Assembly: GCF_002009015.1 (NCBI RefSeq)
Contig: NZ_LZDE01000334.1
Span: 1-51,762, forward strand
Direction: 5' to 3'
Length of the DNA stretch: 51,762 bases
From: Microbulbifer mangrovi
GTDB lineage: Bacteria > Pseudomonadota > Gammaproteobacteria > Pseudomonadales > Cellvibrionaceae
Shown: piece after piece, positions 8,825 to 18,298 of the stretch
Layout of the letters: every line of letters starts with the position of its first letter
How positions within the stretch are numbered: the stretch's first letter is position 1
The notes under the pieces: model-generated
What the model was told of the DNA's origin: nothing
Seen by the model: the letters and a program-made list of their open reading frames with translations, nothing else
Databases searched by the model: none
Translations under genes and position numbers: made by a program

Positions 8825-9820
8825 TTATTGACCGCTATCCGCGATCATTCCGGCCACCACAGAGATATCCATATTGCCGCCGGTGAGCACGATCACCGCC
8901 CGCTTGTTGCGAAAACGTGCCCGGTGTTCCAGAACTGTGGCCAGCCCCACCGCCGCCGAGGGTTCTACAAATTGTTTGGTGCGGTTCCACAGCAGGCCAA
9001 GCGCCTCGCGAATCGCCGGCTCGGATGCAGTAGCCACATCATTTACGTGGCGGCGAATCAGCGCAAAATTGCGCAAACCCAAAGTGGTGCGCAGGCCGTC
9101 CGCTATGGTGTCGGGCACCTGTTCAGTCACCCGCACGCCGCTGCGGAAAGAGCGCTGTGCATCATCCGCACCGCAGGGCTCCGCTCCCAATACCTTGATC
9201 TCGGGGGCTAGTGCCGATGCCGCAAGGCCAGTGCCTGCGAGCAAGCCGCCACCGCCCACCGGAGCAACGATCATGTCCGGGGTAAAGCCTTGTTCGCGGC
9301 ACTGCCCAACGATTTCCTGTGCGACGGTCCCCTGCCCGGCAATAATCCGCGCGTCGTCAAATGGCGGAACCACATGCGCCCCGGTCTGCTCTACCAGCGC
9401 AGCGAGCGTAGATTCCCGCGCCGCCAGGGTCGCCTCACACAGAACGATCTCTGCACCATAGGCGGCAACCGCCGCTTTTTTTGCTTCGGGAGCATTTTCT
9501 GGCATGACTACCCGACAGGCGATTCCGCGCAATGCGGCCGCCCAAGCCAGCGCCGCACCATGATTGCCGGATGAATGGGTTGCCACCATCGCGGTATCCA
9601 CAGGCAGTTGCAGTACGGCATTCGCCGCACCGCGCGCCTTGAAGGCGCCGACTTTCTGCAGGTGTTCGCACTTGAAAAACAACTCGGTACCGAGCAGCGC
9701 GTTGAGCCCGGACGAGCTCAACAGCGGTGTTCGATGGATGTGGCCCGCAATGCGTTCGGCCGCGGTGAATACATCAGCTGCGCTAGGCAGATCGATATTG
9801 TCTGGGATGACGTCTGACAC
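8825..9820 (-). CDS. PLP-dependent threonine/serine dehydratase or serine racemase
   Basis: A 331-residue fold-type II PLP enzyme. The Schiff-base lysine is K61 in KVGAFKARGA, the substrate loop is SSGNHGA at 83-89, and the phosphate-binding loop is GGGGLLAG at 189-196. There is no C-terminal ACT domain, so it is not the feedback-regulated biosynthetic IlvA; it belongs with catabolic threonine dehydratase, serine racemase and hydroxyaspartate dehydratase, which cannot be told apart by motifs alone. Start is GTG. Its place between ampE and the PEBP gene in a peptidoglycan-recycling run makes a D-/L-serine or D-amino-acid role worth considering (inference). Confidence 0.85.
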   Translation of the reverse strand: MSDVIPDNIDLPSAADVFTAAERIAGHIHRTPLLSSSGLNALLGTELFFKCEHLQKVGAFKARGAANAVLQLPVDTAMVATHSSGNHGAALAWAAALRGIACRVVMPENAPEAKKAAVAAYGAEIVLCEATLAARESTLAALVEQTGAHVVPPFDDARIIAGQGTVAQEIVGQCREQGFTPDMIVAPVGGGGLLAGTGLAASALAPEIKVLGAEPCGADDAQRSFRSGVRVTEQVPDTIADGLRTTLGLRNFALIRRHVNDVATASEPAIREALGLLWNRTKQFVEPSAAVGLATVLEHRARFRNKRAVIVLTGGNMDISVVAGMIADSGQ

Positions 9821-9866
9821 GCACTCTCTCGCGCAAGTATTTGATTCGAAAGGATCAGTAGAAAGC

Positions 9867-10796
9867 TTAGTTGCTGAACAATCCGTACAGCGCCATCAAT
9901 GTGATCCACATCAGCAGGGCTCGCGACAGCAGGGCCTGCATGCCCTCTATCTCCGCACCGCACAGGCGCTGCCCTTCGCTCACGGCCACACCGGCACTGC
10001 ATTCACTGCTGTCGATGCCGCCGAGAGCGCCCTCAAGGTAGTACTCGAGCACATCCTCGGTGGCAGTCTGTTTACAGGTCAGGTGATCGCGCCATGCGCG
10101 GTAACAGCCGGCAAAGTTCCCCACGATCGCAAGCGTAAAGCCCATCGCCCGAACCGGCAGCCACTCGATCAGCCACAGCCAGCGCGCAGCGAGAAACCGA
10201 TCTGCATCGGCCGCGGCGGTAAGTGATTCCTCTTGCGCCAGACCGTGCCTGGCCAGCCTCTCGCGCGCCAAATGACTGAGCCGGTACAGCATCGCTCCCG
10301 GAATCCCCAGCAGCAGGAACCAGAACAGCACGGCAAACAGTCGCTCAAAAGCGCGATAGGCTGCGGCCCTGAACACCAGCTGGTGGAGTTCCTGCGCATC
10401 GGACACCTGTTGCGCACGCTCCATGTCCGCCACATCCAGCAGCGGCTCTGCCGCCGCCCTGGCCGCCTCGAGGTCACCCTGGTACCAGGCACGCAGATAC
10501 GCCGACAGCGCCTCGTTAAAATTTCCGCGGCCAAAGCTGTACAGAAGTACCGGCACACTGACCAGCAATACTCCCAGCCAGCCAAAGATCGATTCCGCCA
10601 GCGCCAGAAGCACAGCAGCACCCAGTACCGGAATCAACACCACCAGCCCGAAGCCGATGCCCTGCCTTTCCCGCACCAGACCACTGCGATAAACAAAATC
10701 CTGCCACCGGTAAAACCAACCATCACGGTGCAGCGGTCCACCCGAGCCCCATACCTGCACCAGGCCCAATGCCAAAAGCACAACCAAAAGCGCCAT
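9867..10796 (-). CDS. ampE: AmpE-family inner-membrane protein
   Basis: A 309-residue polytopic protein of the CobB/CobD-like AmpE family. Segments such as VYRSGLVRERQG, YLRAWYQGD and the C-terminal RALLMWITLMALYGL fit AmpE. It is the inner-membrane partner gene of ampD in enterobacteria and pseudomonads, proposed to act as a sensor in beta-lactamase regulation, with unproven biochemistry. It follows ampD by about 75 bases on the same strand, the classical ampDE order. ATG start with a G-rich ribosome site. Confidence 0.88.
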   Translation of the reverse strand: MALLVVLLALGLVQVWGSGGPLHRDGWFYRWQDFVYRSGLVRERQGIGFGLVVLIPVLGAAVLLALAESIFGWLGVLLVSVPVLLYSFGRGNFNEALSAYLRAWYQGDLEAARAAAEPLLDVADMERAQQVSDAQELHQLVFRAAAYRAFERLFAVLFWFLLLGIPGAMLYRLSHLARERLARHGLAQEESLTAAADADRFLAARWLWLIEWLPVRAMGFTLAIVGNFAGCYRAWRDHLTCKQTATEDVLEYYLEGALGGIDSSECSAGVAVSEGQRLCGAEIEGMQALLSRALLMWITLMALYGLFSN

Positions 10797-10872
10797 AGCG
10801 CCCCCACATGTTCAATTAGTTATGTAATGGCATTGTCGCATAGCGCGCCGAACAACGCCTTGGTAACCGGAC

Positions 10873-11448
10873 TCAAGCTTCGCGGGTACGACCGCCCTGC
10901 TGGTCCAGCTTGTCAAAATACCGCTGCCAGTCGAACCCGGGCCCCGGATCCAGCTTCCTGCCCGGAGCAATATCCGAGTGCCCGGTTATCCGCGACTTAT
11001 CAATCGCGGGATACGCTTCCATGATTGCCGCGGATACCTCTGCCAGGGATTCATACTGCGCAGCGGTGTAGGTATCGGTATCGAGCCCTTCAAGTTCGAT
11101 ACCGATAGAGAAATCGTTACAGTTGTCGCGCCCGCAAAATTCGGACTGCCCCGCGTGCCAGGCCCGCTCGTTGAGTGGTACATACTGGGTAACGCGACCA
11201 TTGCGGTCGATCAAAAAATGAGCAGAAACCTGCAGGGTGGCGATTTCGGAAAAGTAGGGATGGGCATCCATGTCCAGATGCCCGAGGAAGAACTCATCGA
11301 TGTAGGCACCGCCGTACTCGCCTGGCGGCAGGCTGATGCTGTGAATAACCAGAAGATCCACTTCCGCATTGTCGGGACGACTGTTGCAATGCGGACTGGG
11401 TACCCGGCGCACACCGGACAGCCACCCTGACTGGACCTGATATTTCAC
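10873..11448 (-). CDS. ampD: 1,6-anhydro-N-acetylmuramyl-L-alanine amidase AmpD
   Basis: This 191-residue cytoplasmic zinc amidase of the amidase_2 fold cleaves the lactyl-alanine bond of anhydro-muropeptides brought in by AmpG. Zinc ligands and catalytic residues are H36 (LLVIHSIS), H157 (ITGHSDIAPGRK), D167 (LDPGPGF), E118 and K165, matching the spacing of Citrobacter AmpD. GTG at 11448 is taken as start because GGAG lies eight bases upstream; a TTG six bases earlier is too close to that site. It is first of the run ampD-ampE-PLP enzyme-PEBP-ampG. Confidence 0.94.
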   Translation of the reverse strand: MKYQVQSGWLSGVRRVPSPHCNSRPDNAEVDLLVIHSISLPPGEYGGAYIDEFFLGHLDMDAHPYFSEIATLQVSAHFLIDRNGRVTQYVPLNERAWHAGQSEFCGRDNCNDFSIGIELEGLDTDTYTAAQYESLAEVSAAIMEAYPAIDKSRITGHSDIAPGRKLDPGPGFDWQRYFDKLDQQGGRTREA

Positions 11449-11571
11449 AAACAAGACTCCGCTGTAATTGAGCAGAGGGTTATTTTATGGAAGCAACGAA
11501 GTAACTGCCAATAGATGTGGCCAATTCTGAGGATTCAGGCGCTAATACGGCAAAGCGTGCAATATATATGC

Positions 11572-11598
11572 AAAAACCCGGGACAATCCCGGGTTTTT
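11572..11598. terminator. Bidirectional terminator after the DUF1631 gene
   Basis: AAAAACCCGGG-ACAAT-CCCGGGTTTTT: a six-base GC stem with A and T flanks on both sides. It lies downstream of the minus-strand DUF1631 gene and upstream of ampD, separating the two transcription units. Confidence 0.88.
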
Positions 11599-11640
11599 CA
11601 CTCCAGTTTCCACAACCGCGCCAGCTGCCGGTTAGTAACA

Positions 11641-14163
11641 TCAAACGCTGATGGCGATTTTGCTCTCTCCGCAGTGACCAACCACATACTGCAGAGCCCG
11701 CTCGAACAACGGTCCCTGTTCCAGCGGCAGCAATTCTTCGTTGCGCAGTGCATGGGCCAGCTCCAGGCGTGAGTAAACACCCACCTTGGTGCCGCGACGG
11801 TTCACGAACATAAACTGGTCCAGATCACTGATGATGGCCGCCAGGCGACAGCGCACCGGAAGCTTGTTCGTATCCCGCAGCAAGAACCAGCTGTCTTTCA
11901 GATGGTAAGTCTGTTGCCAGTGGTCGTCGTCCTGGGCGATGGGCTGCAACGGAACCGGCTTCGCGACGCTCGCCCGGGTAACCACCTGCTGGATTTCCTC
12001 CACTTGCGGAAGTGCCGGCTGGGTGGGCGGGAGATCGCGAGTTTCGTCGACGAAAGGCTCGGCAGCGGCATCGCTGACATCATCCGTTTGCGCCGCAGCC
12101 ACCGCTTCGGTCTCCGGGATGGACAGCACACTGTCGGCCTCGCGCCGCAATTCCTGTACCAGACGCTCGCGGGTACGGCGTTCGCGCTCGGACTCAACCC
12201 TTTCACCGAGTTTTTGACGCTCGCTGTACAGCACATCCAGACCGCCAATAAGCCGCTGGCGATCACCGGCGCTCAGGGAAAGGGACTGAGCCCCTTCTTC
12301 CAGGCGCTTTTTGAGGTCCGGTAACAAGCGGCGCATTTTGACGCTGCTTTCCGGCATTGGGGCGACAACACTCCAGATGAGGTCCCGCGCAGTGAGCACA
12401 TGCTGGCGCCACAAACCACTGTCTGTGCCGTCCTTGAGGCAGGTACGGAACAGCACGCTACTCCAGACCCGGTTCAACCACTGATATACGATCTTGGGCA
12501 GATTGCGCTCCGCAGTCAGCGTATCAAACACCGCGGCAACCCGCGCCTTGGCTGCTTCCACACGCGCGGCGCCCTGGGCCTCGTCGATGGTGCGACGCTC
12601 CATCACCGCAGCGCGTTTGCGCTCCCGTGCAGAGTATTCCCTGAATGACTCCAGCAGACGCAAAAAGACCTGTTCATCCCGGTCGTACTCCGCCAACACA
12701 TCCTCAACAATAGAGGAGACCTCACGGTACAGCGGGTCTTCTTCGTAGTGCTCCGGGGGTTGCCAGCCAATTGCCGCATCTGCCATTTCATTCAACAGAC
12801 GTCTTGCAGGATGGCCGCCCTTGCTGAAGAAAGCCTTGTCGGCGACGGCGAGCTTGAGCATCGGCAGCTGCAGACGAATCAGCAGAGCTTTGATGGGCTC
12901 CGCCAGATTGCGGTCCTCCAGCATGAAGGAAAACAGCATATCCACCAGACGGATAACTTCGCTATCCAGTTCATGCAGGGAGGCGCTCTGCTTGGCAGCC
13001 ACCAATTGCTGCTCGAGCAATTGCGTCACATTGATCAGCTGTCCAGGACCAGCCGAGTACTCTGGCAGCGCCATCTGGAACTGCCCGAGATGCTGCAACA
13101 GCGTAGGGGTCGCCATTGGCGCAGCACCGGAACCCACGGGCGCGAGCCCTGGGCCGGTGATGCCAGCGCCACCACTGCCCCACTCACCGCCAGCCCACTG
13201 GCCGCCGCTGGGCGGCGCAACCTGGCCAAATCCGGCAGCAGAGGAAGCCCCGGGCACGCCACCGCCGGCAAACTGCATACTGCCCGCCTGTCCCGCAGGC
13301 GCAGCCGGAATACCGGCAGCGGAGTGAGGATCCTGCGTCGGCGCAGCACCTTGGGAGGCGGGACCGGAGGCAGGAGAAGGGACTGGAGCCTGGGCTCCCG
13401 CACGGTTCTGCTGACGGCGCAGCGGATCCTCGATTGTGGGAAGTACCCCCTGCTCGATCAACAGGCGATTACAGGCGTCGTACAGCTCGCCCAGGTGATT
13501 AACCAGGTTCAGCTCAAACTTTTTGAGCACGGTCATGCGTGCACGCAGGCACAGCTCAACATCATCAAGCGCATCGGCAAAGGCGACACACACTGCCGAG
13601 GGCCCAAGCGGGAGGCTCTCGTCGTAAACTTTTCCGGGAAGCAGGGTATCCATACGCAGAGACAAGGCCGCGATGGATTCGGCGTGGTCGCGTTTGACGT
13701 TGGAAACCATACTGCGGATGGCGACCTGCTTTTCAAGCTCGTCGTCATTGACCAATGAGAGATTTTTCAGGGAGGCGCCAGAATCCAGCCCGACCTCATC
13801 TTCCAGACGATCATTACACGGGGAGTGAAACCGCTCTTCAATGCCGTCACAGAAGCCGTCGATCAGGTCGCCGAGCCCTACCCGCAGATTGCGAATCGCC
13901 TGGAACAGTTTGTCCTGCTCGTCCTGCAGATGGGCCTTTTCCGCCATGGCAAACAGGGAGTCGTCGACCTGGGCGAACACATCGTCAGATTTCGCCTGTA
14001 GCCACTGAATGGCCTTTTGCTTTAAGGAAGTCACTGTTTTCGAGAGTTTCTCTCGGGAGCCCGCGCGCGCACTGCCACGCGGCTTGCTCACGCGCTGGCC
14101 GTTACCCTGGGCACCGCCGGTTATGACAAACAATTCGTTATTATTTCGATCCATATCGTCCAT
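11641..14163 (-). CDS. DUF1631-family protein, copy A
   Basis: An 840-residue cytoplasmic protein of the DUF1631 family, function unknown. It has an N-terminal helical block with FAQVDDSLFAMAEKAH (about residues 63-78), a Pro/Gly/Ala-rich linker of about 130 residues (about 250-385), a large helical core containing FFSKGGHPARRLLNEMADA, an Arg/Glu-rich coiled coil (ESERERRTRERLVQELRRE), and a C-terminal segment (RCRLAAIISDLDQFMFVNR) that may be a degenerate PilZ-like barrel. The second half of a c-di-GMP motif is not visible. The start ATG at 14163 follows AGAGG; a GTG two codons upstream is less likely. It is paralogous to the gene at 14652-16970 but separated from it by about 490 bases, so it probably has its own promoter. 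Confidence 0.87.
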   Translation of the reverse strand: MDDMDRNNNELFVITGGAQGNGQRVSKPRGSARAGSREKLSKTVTSLKQKAIQWLQAKSDDVFAQVDDSLFAMAEKAHLQDEQDKLFQAIRNLRVGLGDLIDGFCDGIEERFHSPCNDRLEDEVGLDSGASLKNLSLVNDDELEKQVAIRSMVSNVKRDHAESIAALSLRMDTLLPGKVYDESLPLGPSAVCVAFADALDDVELCLRARMTVLKKFELNLVNHLGELYDACNRLLIEQGVLPTIEDPLRRQQNRAGAQAPVPSPASGPASQGAAPTQDPHSAAGIPAAPAGQAGSMQFAGGGVPGASSAAGFGQVAPPSGGQWAGGEWGSGGAGITGPGLAPVGSGAAPMATPTLLQHLGQFQMALPEYSAGPGQLINVTQLLEQQLVAAKQSASLHELDSEVIRLVDMLFSFMLEDRNLAEPIKALLIRLQLPMLKLAVADKAFFSKGGHPARRLLNEMADAAIGWQPPEHYEEDPLYREVSSIVEDVLAEYDRDEQVFLRLLESFREYSARERKRAAVMERRTIDEAQGAARVEAAKARVAAVFDTLTAERNLPKIVYQWLNRVWSSVLFRTCLKDGTDSGLWRQHVLTARDLIWSVVAPMPESSVKMRRLLPDLKKRLEEGAQSLSLSAGDRQRLIGGLDVLYSERQKLGERVESERERRTRERLVQELRREADSVLSIPETEAVAAAQTDDVSDAAAEPFVDETRDLPPTQPALPQVEEIQQVVTRASVAKPVPLQPIAQDDDHWQQTYHLKDSWFLLRDTNKLPVRCRLAAIISDLDQFMFVNRRGTKVGVYSRLELAHALRNEELLPLEQGPLFERALQYVVGHCGESKIAISV

Positions 14164-14651
14164 GCTCACCTCTGTTGCCCTCCTGGCATCGGCTCAGAGA
14201 ATAGAGATTGCGAAGGTCACTCCATACATCGCGCGAACCCTGTAACGAATCACTTCGGGGAATACGCGGCACATGTGAAGCCGGCATTCCCGAACGCAAT
14301 ACAGTTTACGGTTACATCAGTCAGAATGAGGGGCGCGCGACAGTAACTCGGGCACCGCCCGGATAGACCGCTCAGAAAAAGTGGAACTAGTACTCAATAT
14401 CCCGCAAAGAGAAGTGACACGCAAGTGCCCAAAAGGACCAATTTTCGCGATTTTCTTTATATAAAGAAGGAATTTAATGGTAAGTCAGGAGAGCATCAGG
14501 GAGGGATTAGAAGCGGAGAAACAACAGGCAGGCTTTGCCGCCAATCGCCTCTCCGAAAGGCAACGATATTACATTGTCATTACATGATTCTGGCGACTTG
14601 CGCGATCGGAGACGCGCTCACCCACTACCGAGTAAATGGGACCTGCGCTTC
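14164..14651. other. Intergenic region between the DUF1631 paralogues, with a 16-bp palindrome
   Basis: No gene is supported in these 488 bases. TTCTTTATATAAAGAA at 14453-14468 is a perfect 16-bp palindrome in an otherwise GC-rich neighbourhood, about 290 bases upstream of DUF1631 copy A. It may be an operator or contain a TATA-like -10 element for that gene. Small open frames here lack ribosome sites and run into the end of copy B. Confidence 0.45.
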
Positions 14652-16970
14652 TTAGCTCATTTCTCCACGCGACTTACGCACGGTACCGATTACCGACTGC
14701 AGGGCGCGCTCAAACAGCATGCCGTCATCCAGCGGCATCAGTTGCGCATTGCGCAAGGCGTGCGCCAATTCGATACGGGTAAACTCGGCGACTTTGGCAC
14801 CGTTGCGATTGACGAAAATAAACTGGTCGATGTCTTTAATCACCGCGGCAAGACGGCAGCGGAACTGCTCCTCACCCTCTCGTTTCAGCTCAAACCAGCT
14901 CCCTTGCGCCAGTCGGAACGTCTGTTGCCAGTGAGAGTCGTTCTCTGGCAGGGCGTCCACATCGCCTCTCGGCTCGGATACAAGCTCTGCTTCCGCCACT
15001 GCCTGTTCCAGCTCTTCCATTTGTGGCAACTCAGCAACCGTCGCTTCCTGCTCATTGATGGACGGAGTACCCATCTCCTCTTCAGAGCTAGTAGCCTCTA
15101 CCGTGGCAGAGGTCGCTTCAACCTCTTGCGTACGGCGAGCCTCTTCCAGCACCTCATCGCGCGCTATACGGCTGCGCTCTTCAGCAATGGACTGGGCCAG
15201 CGCAAAACGCTCCCGGTACACCTGCTTGAGGTCGGTAAACATGCGTCGCGCGTCAAACGAGTTGAGGGATACCGCTTCGACACCCGCCTTCAATCGCTCC
15301 TGCAGAGCGGGCAATAGACCCAGCAACTGCTTGCGGCTATCGGGCATGGGCGCATGCACGCTCCAAACCAGATCCCTCGCGGTGCGCACATCGCGACTCC
15401 AGCTTTCGCTGTCAGTGCCCTCTTTGATACAGGTGAGGAACAGCATGTTGGACCAGACCTTTTCCAGCCATTCCACCACCACCGGCGGCAGATCGCGCTC
15501 GGCCATCAATGCGTCCATGACCGCAGCCACGCGTGCCCTGGCCGCCTGGGATTTCGCCTTGCCATCGGCCTCGTCGACGATTCGCCGCTCCAGCTTCTCG
15601 GCCCGCTTGCGCTCGCGCAGGATGAACTGCTGGAAGGAGTCCAACAGCTCGGAAAATATATTGATGTCCTGGTCAAACTCAGCGAGGACACGCGCCACCA
15701 CTTCGCCAACCTTCTTGAACAGCGGATCGGATTCGTAGTTATCCTTCGCCTGCCACCCGGTTGTGGCGTCAGCGAGTTCGTTCAGCAGTTTGCGCGCGGG
15801 GTGCCCGCCTTTGCTGAAGAAGGACCTGTCTGCGATGGCCACTTTCAGCAACGGCAATTGCAGGCGCCCAAGCTGGGTCTTGATTGGTTCCGCGAGGTTG
15901 CGATCCTCGATAATAAAAGAGAACAGCATTTCAACCAGCTTGATGATGTCGCTGTCCATCTTCGCCAGCGACGCAGACTGACGTGCATCCACGAGACGCT
16001 GCTGCAAGAGGTTGTTGACGTTAAGCAGCTGAATACCGCTCTCGTCGTAGCTTTCTGGCAGGTGGCCCTGCAAGGCACCCAGGTGCGAAAGCAGGTCCTG
16101 AGCCCCCATCGGGGCAACGCCGGAGTTTAGCGGCAGCAATCCGTGGCTGCCTGCGGAAGCAGCCGATGGCGAATAGCTGCCCGCATCGGCGTAGCCGGTA
16201 TCTCGCGCAGCAGTTTGTCCCGCTGCTGGTCGCGTGCCCGGCTGGCGCTGAGCCGCGCGCTGCTGACGCGCAGCACGCCGCTGCTGTTTCAGTGAGGGCA
16301 ATACACCGTGTTCGACAAATACGTCATTGCACTGCTCGTACAGCTGTCCGAGCTGCTCCATTACCAGCTGTTCGAACTTTTTCAGCAGCGTCAGGCGCGC
16401 CCGAACATGCAGTTCCAGCGGACGGCAGGCCTCGACAAAGGCATCACAGATTGCATCGGGACCAATCGGATTATTTTTATCGTAGACCTTCACGGACAGA
16501 AGGGTATTCAGGCGCAGGGAAATTTCGGTCAGCGGCTCGGCAAAATCCCGCTTGGCACTGGCAACCATGGTGTCCACTGCCACCAGTTGCTCCAGGTCAT
16601 CGTTGTGTACCAGTGACAGGTTATCTGCAGAATAGGGGTCGTCCGAATCGTCTGCAGATACTTCGCGAACCTGGAATGACTCCGCTATATTTTCGACAAA
16701 GCGCTCCACCACCCTGCGGCGTTCGACCCGCAACAAGCGCAGAGCCTGAAACAACCCATCCTGCTCGTCCTGCCCGTGGGCTTTCTCAGCCATGGCAAAC
16801 AGGGAATCGTCCACCTTGGCAAATACGCGCTTGGACTGTTCTGTGAGCAGCGCCTGGGCTTTTTCCTTCACTGCGGTCACCGGTGCCGGTAGCTTGGGAG
16901 TACGCTTCATTCCCCGCTCCCGATAAACACCCTGCATGGATACCACATTGTTGGAGTCTTTCATTGCCAT
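14652..16970 (-). CDS. DUF1631-family protein, copy B
   Basis: A 772-residue paralogue of the protein at 11641-14163. Shared blocks are FAKVDDSLFAMAEKAH (about 50-65), DRSFFSKGGHPARKLLNELADA in the core, FILRERKRAEKLERRIVDEA, and the C-terminal RCRLAAVIKDIDQFIFVNR followed by RIELAHALRN. The central linker is shorter (about 60 residues, Gln/Arg/Ala-rich) than in copy A, which accounts for most of the length difference. Before the C-terminal domain there is a Glu-rich acidic stretch. No signal peptide or membrane segment is seen. Function is unknown. GAGG just before the ATG at 16970 supports the start, with a second ATG two codons on. Divergent from nadC. Confidence 0.87.
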   Translation of the reverse strand: MAMKDSNNVVSMQGVYRERGMKRTPKLPAPVTAVKEKAQALLTEQSKRVFAKVDDSLFAMAEKAHGQDEQDGLFQALRLLRVERRRVVERFVENIAESFQVREVSADDSDDPYSADNLSLVHNDDLEQLVAVDTMVASAKRDFAEPLTEISLRLNTLLSVKVYDKNNPIGPDAICDAFVEACRPLELHVRARLTLLKKFEQLVMEQLGQLYEQCNDVFVEHGVLPSLKQQRRAARQQRAAQRQPGTRPAAGQTAARDTGYADAGSYSPSAASAGSHGLLPLNSGVAPMGAQDLLSHLGALQGHLPESYDESGIQLLNVNNLLQQRLVDARQSASLAKMDSDIIKLVEMLFSFIIEDRNLAEPIKTQLGRLQLPLLKVAIADRSFFSKGGHPARKLLNELADATTGWQAKDNYESDPLFKKVGEVVARVLAEFDQDINIFSELLDSFQQFILRERKRAEKLERRIVDEADGKAKSQAARARVAAVMDALMAERDLPPVVVEWLEKVWSNMLFLTCIKEGTDSESWSRDVRTARDLVWSVHAPMPDSRKQLLGLLPALQERLKAGVEAVSLNSFDARRMFTDLKQVYRERFALAQSIAEERSRIARDEVLEEARRTQEVEATSATVEATSSEEEMGTPSINEQEATVAELPQMEELEQAVAEAELVSEPRGDVDALPENDSHWQQTFRLAQGSWFELKREGEEQFRCRLAAVIKDIDQFIFVNRNGAKVAEFTRIELAHALRNAQLMPLDDGMLFERALQSVIGTVRKSRGEMS

Positions 16971-17341
16971 ATAGCCTCGGCCGGCGGACCTCGATCACAG
17001 GACTGCCGGGTGATGCAACCACAGGGAGCTCTGGGAAGCGCCCTGCGAACCTGGTTTATTCGTGTTACTGCGCTCCCGCTAAACGGGCGTCCCTTCTGTC
17101 GCGGGACAGTGGATACGCAGTGACCTATTCTGGTCGACAGTAGATTCTACGGACACGCAAACCAATAGCACAACCGTATCGTGATTGGCGCAGATCGTTT
17201 TGCGACGATCATCACAGCGCCACATCCAATCACCGCCAACCAGACAACTCGGTACCGGCTCCACACCTCCTCAGGCCGATCCTGCGCCAGGTACACTCGC
17301 ACCCTGATACAGGTTACCGACTGGGGATTGCCACATCCTTA
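16971..17341. other. Intergenic region, DUF1631 copy B / nadC
   Basis: About 370 bases between two divergent genes. I see no gene, tRNA or strong terminator. It must hold the promoter of DUF1631 copy B; I could not single out a convincing -35/-10 pair for that gene. Confidence 0.4.
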
Positions 17342-17369
17342 CTGACAGCAAGCTACATTTTGCTAGTAT
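17342..17369 (+). promoter_or_regulatory. Probable nadC promoter with extended -10
   Basis: CTGACA at 17342-17347 and TAGTAT at 17364-17369 are 16 bases apart. The TG at 17361-17362, one base before the -10, makes it an extended -10 element. The distance to the nadC start is about 58 bases. No NadR/NrtR-like palindrome was recognised. Confidence 0.55.
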
Positions 17370-17427
17370 TCGCAACCCAGCAATACCGCTCCAATTCCGG
17401 ATGTCATCCCACCACCGAGGTTCCATC

Positions 17428-18285
17428 ATGACACCAGCGACTGTCGCCATCCCCAACCTGCAGCAGGATATCGAGCGCTCCGTCCGCGACGCGCTGGCGG
17501 AGGACATTGGCGATGGTGATATCACCGCCCAGCTGATACCGGCGGAACGCCAGGCCAGGGCCCGCGTGATCACCCGTGAGGACTGCGTGTTCTGCGGGAA
17601 AGCCTGGGTGGATGAGGTATTTCGCCAGCTTGACCCGGCGCTTCGGGTGACATGGCACGTGCAGGATGGTGATCGGGTTACCGCCGACAGCACACTGTTT
17701 GAGCTGGATGGCAACGCGCGCACCATTCTTACCGGTGAACGCTGTGCGCTCAATTTCGTGCAGACCCTGTCCGGTACCGCAACGACCGCAGCCGCCTATG
17801 CGGCCCTGGCGGAAGGTTCCGACATCAAAGTTCTCGATACCCGCAAAACCATTCCCGGCCTGCGCAGCGCGCAGAAATATGCGGTACTCTGCGGCGGCTG
17901 TGAAAATCACCGTATCGGCCTCTACGATGCTTTCCTGATCAAGGAAAACCATATTGCGGCGGCCGGCGGCATCGCCAGCGCGGTGACCCAGGCGCACCAG
18001 ATCAAGCCCGGCGCGCTGGTGGAAATCGAAGTGGAAAGTATCGATGAGCTTAAACAGGCCCTGGATGCCGGCGCTGACGTGATTATGCTGGACGAATTTA
18101 CCGATGCGATGACGGCAGAAGCGCTGAACCTGGCCCAGGGGCGCGCCAAGATCGAAATTTCCGGCAGCGTCAATGAGGAGCGCCTCAAGCAACTCTCCGG
18201 ACTGGCGGTGGATTATATTTCCAGCGGCAGCCTGACCAAGCACCTGCGCGCTGTGGACCTGTCATTGCGCCTGCTTTCAGAGTAG
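17428..18285 (+). CDS. nadC: Nicotinate-nucleotide pyrophosphorylase (quinolinate phosphoribosyltransferase)
   Basis: This 285-residue cytosolic enzyme converts quinolinate and PRPP to nicotinate mononucleotide, CO2 and PPi in de novo NAD synthesis. Substrate-site residues appear in [11 protein letters not shown] (136-146), K150, the GGCENHR segment ending at H161-R162, and the IKENHI stretch with K172. VIMLDEFTD and ISGSVNEE mark the barrel strands. Start ATG 17428 is preferred because GAGG is seven bases upstream; an in-frame ATG at 17401 lacks a site. It is convergent with gtrB, with only about 13 bases between stops and no visible terminator. Confidence 0.97.
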   Translation: MTPATVAIPNLQQDIERSVRDALAEDIGDGDITAQLIPAERQARARVITREDCVFCGKAWVDEVFRQLDPALRVTWHVQDGDRVTADSTLFELDGNARTILTGERCALNFVQTLSGTATTAAAYAALAEGSDIKVLDTRKTIPGLRSAQKYAVLCGGCENHRIGLYDAFLIKENHIAAAGGIASAVTQAHQIKPGALVEIEVESIDELKQALDAGADVIMLDEFTDAMTAEALNLAQGRAKIEISGSVNEERLKQLSGLAVDYISSGSLTKHLRAVDLSLRLLSE

Positions 18286-18298
18286 AACTGCCGAGTGA

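Noticed and set aside
14425-14655. A 76-codon plus-strand frame between the DUF1631 genes
   Set aside because: No ribosome site, no recognisable motif, and it overlaps the end of DUF1631 copy B on the other strand.
17404-18243. A 279-codon minus-strand frame opposite nadC
   Set aside because: Shadow of nadC codon usage; the nadC frame has all catalytic motifs and a ribosome site.
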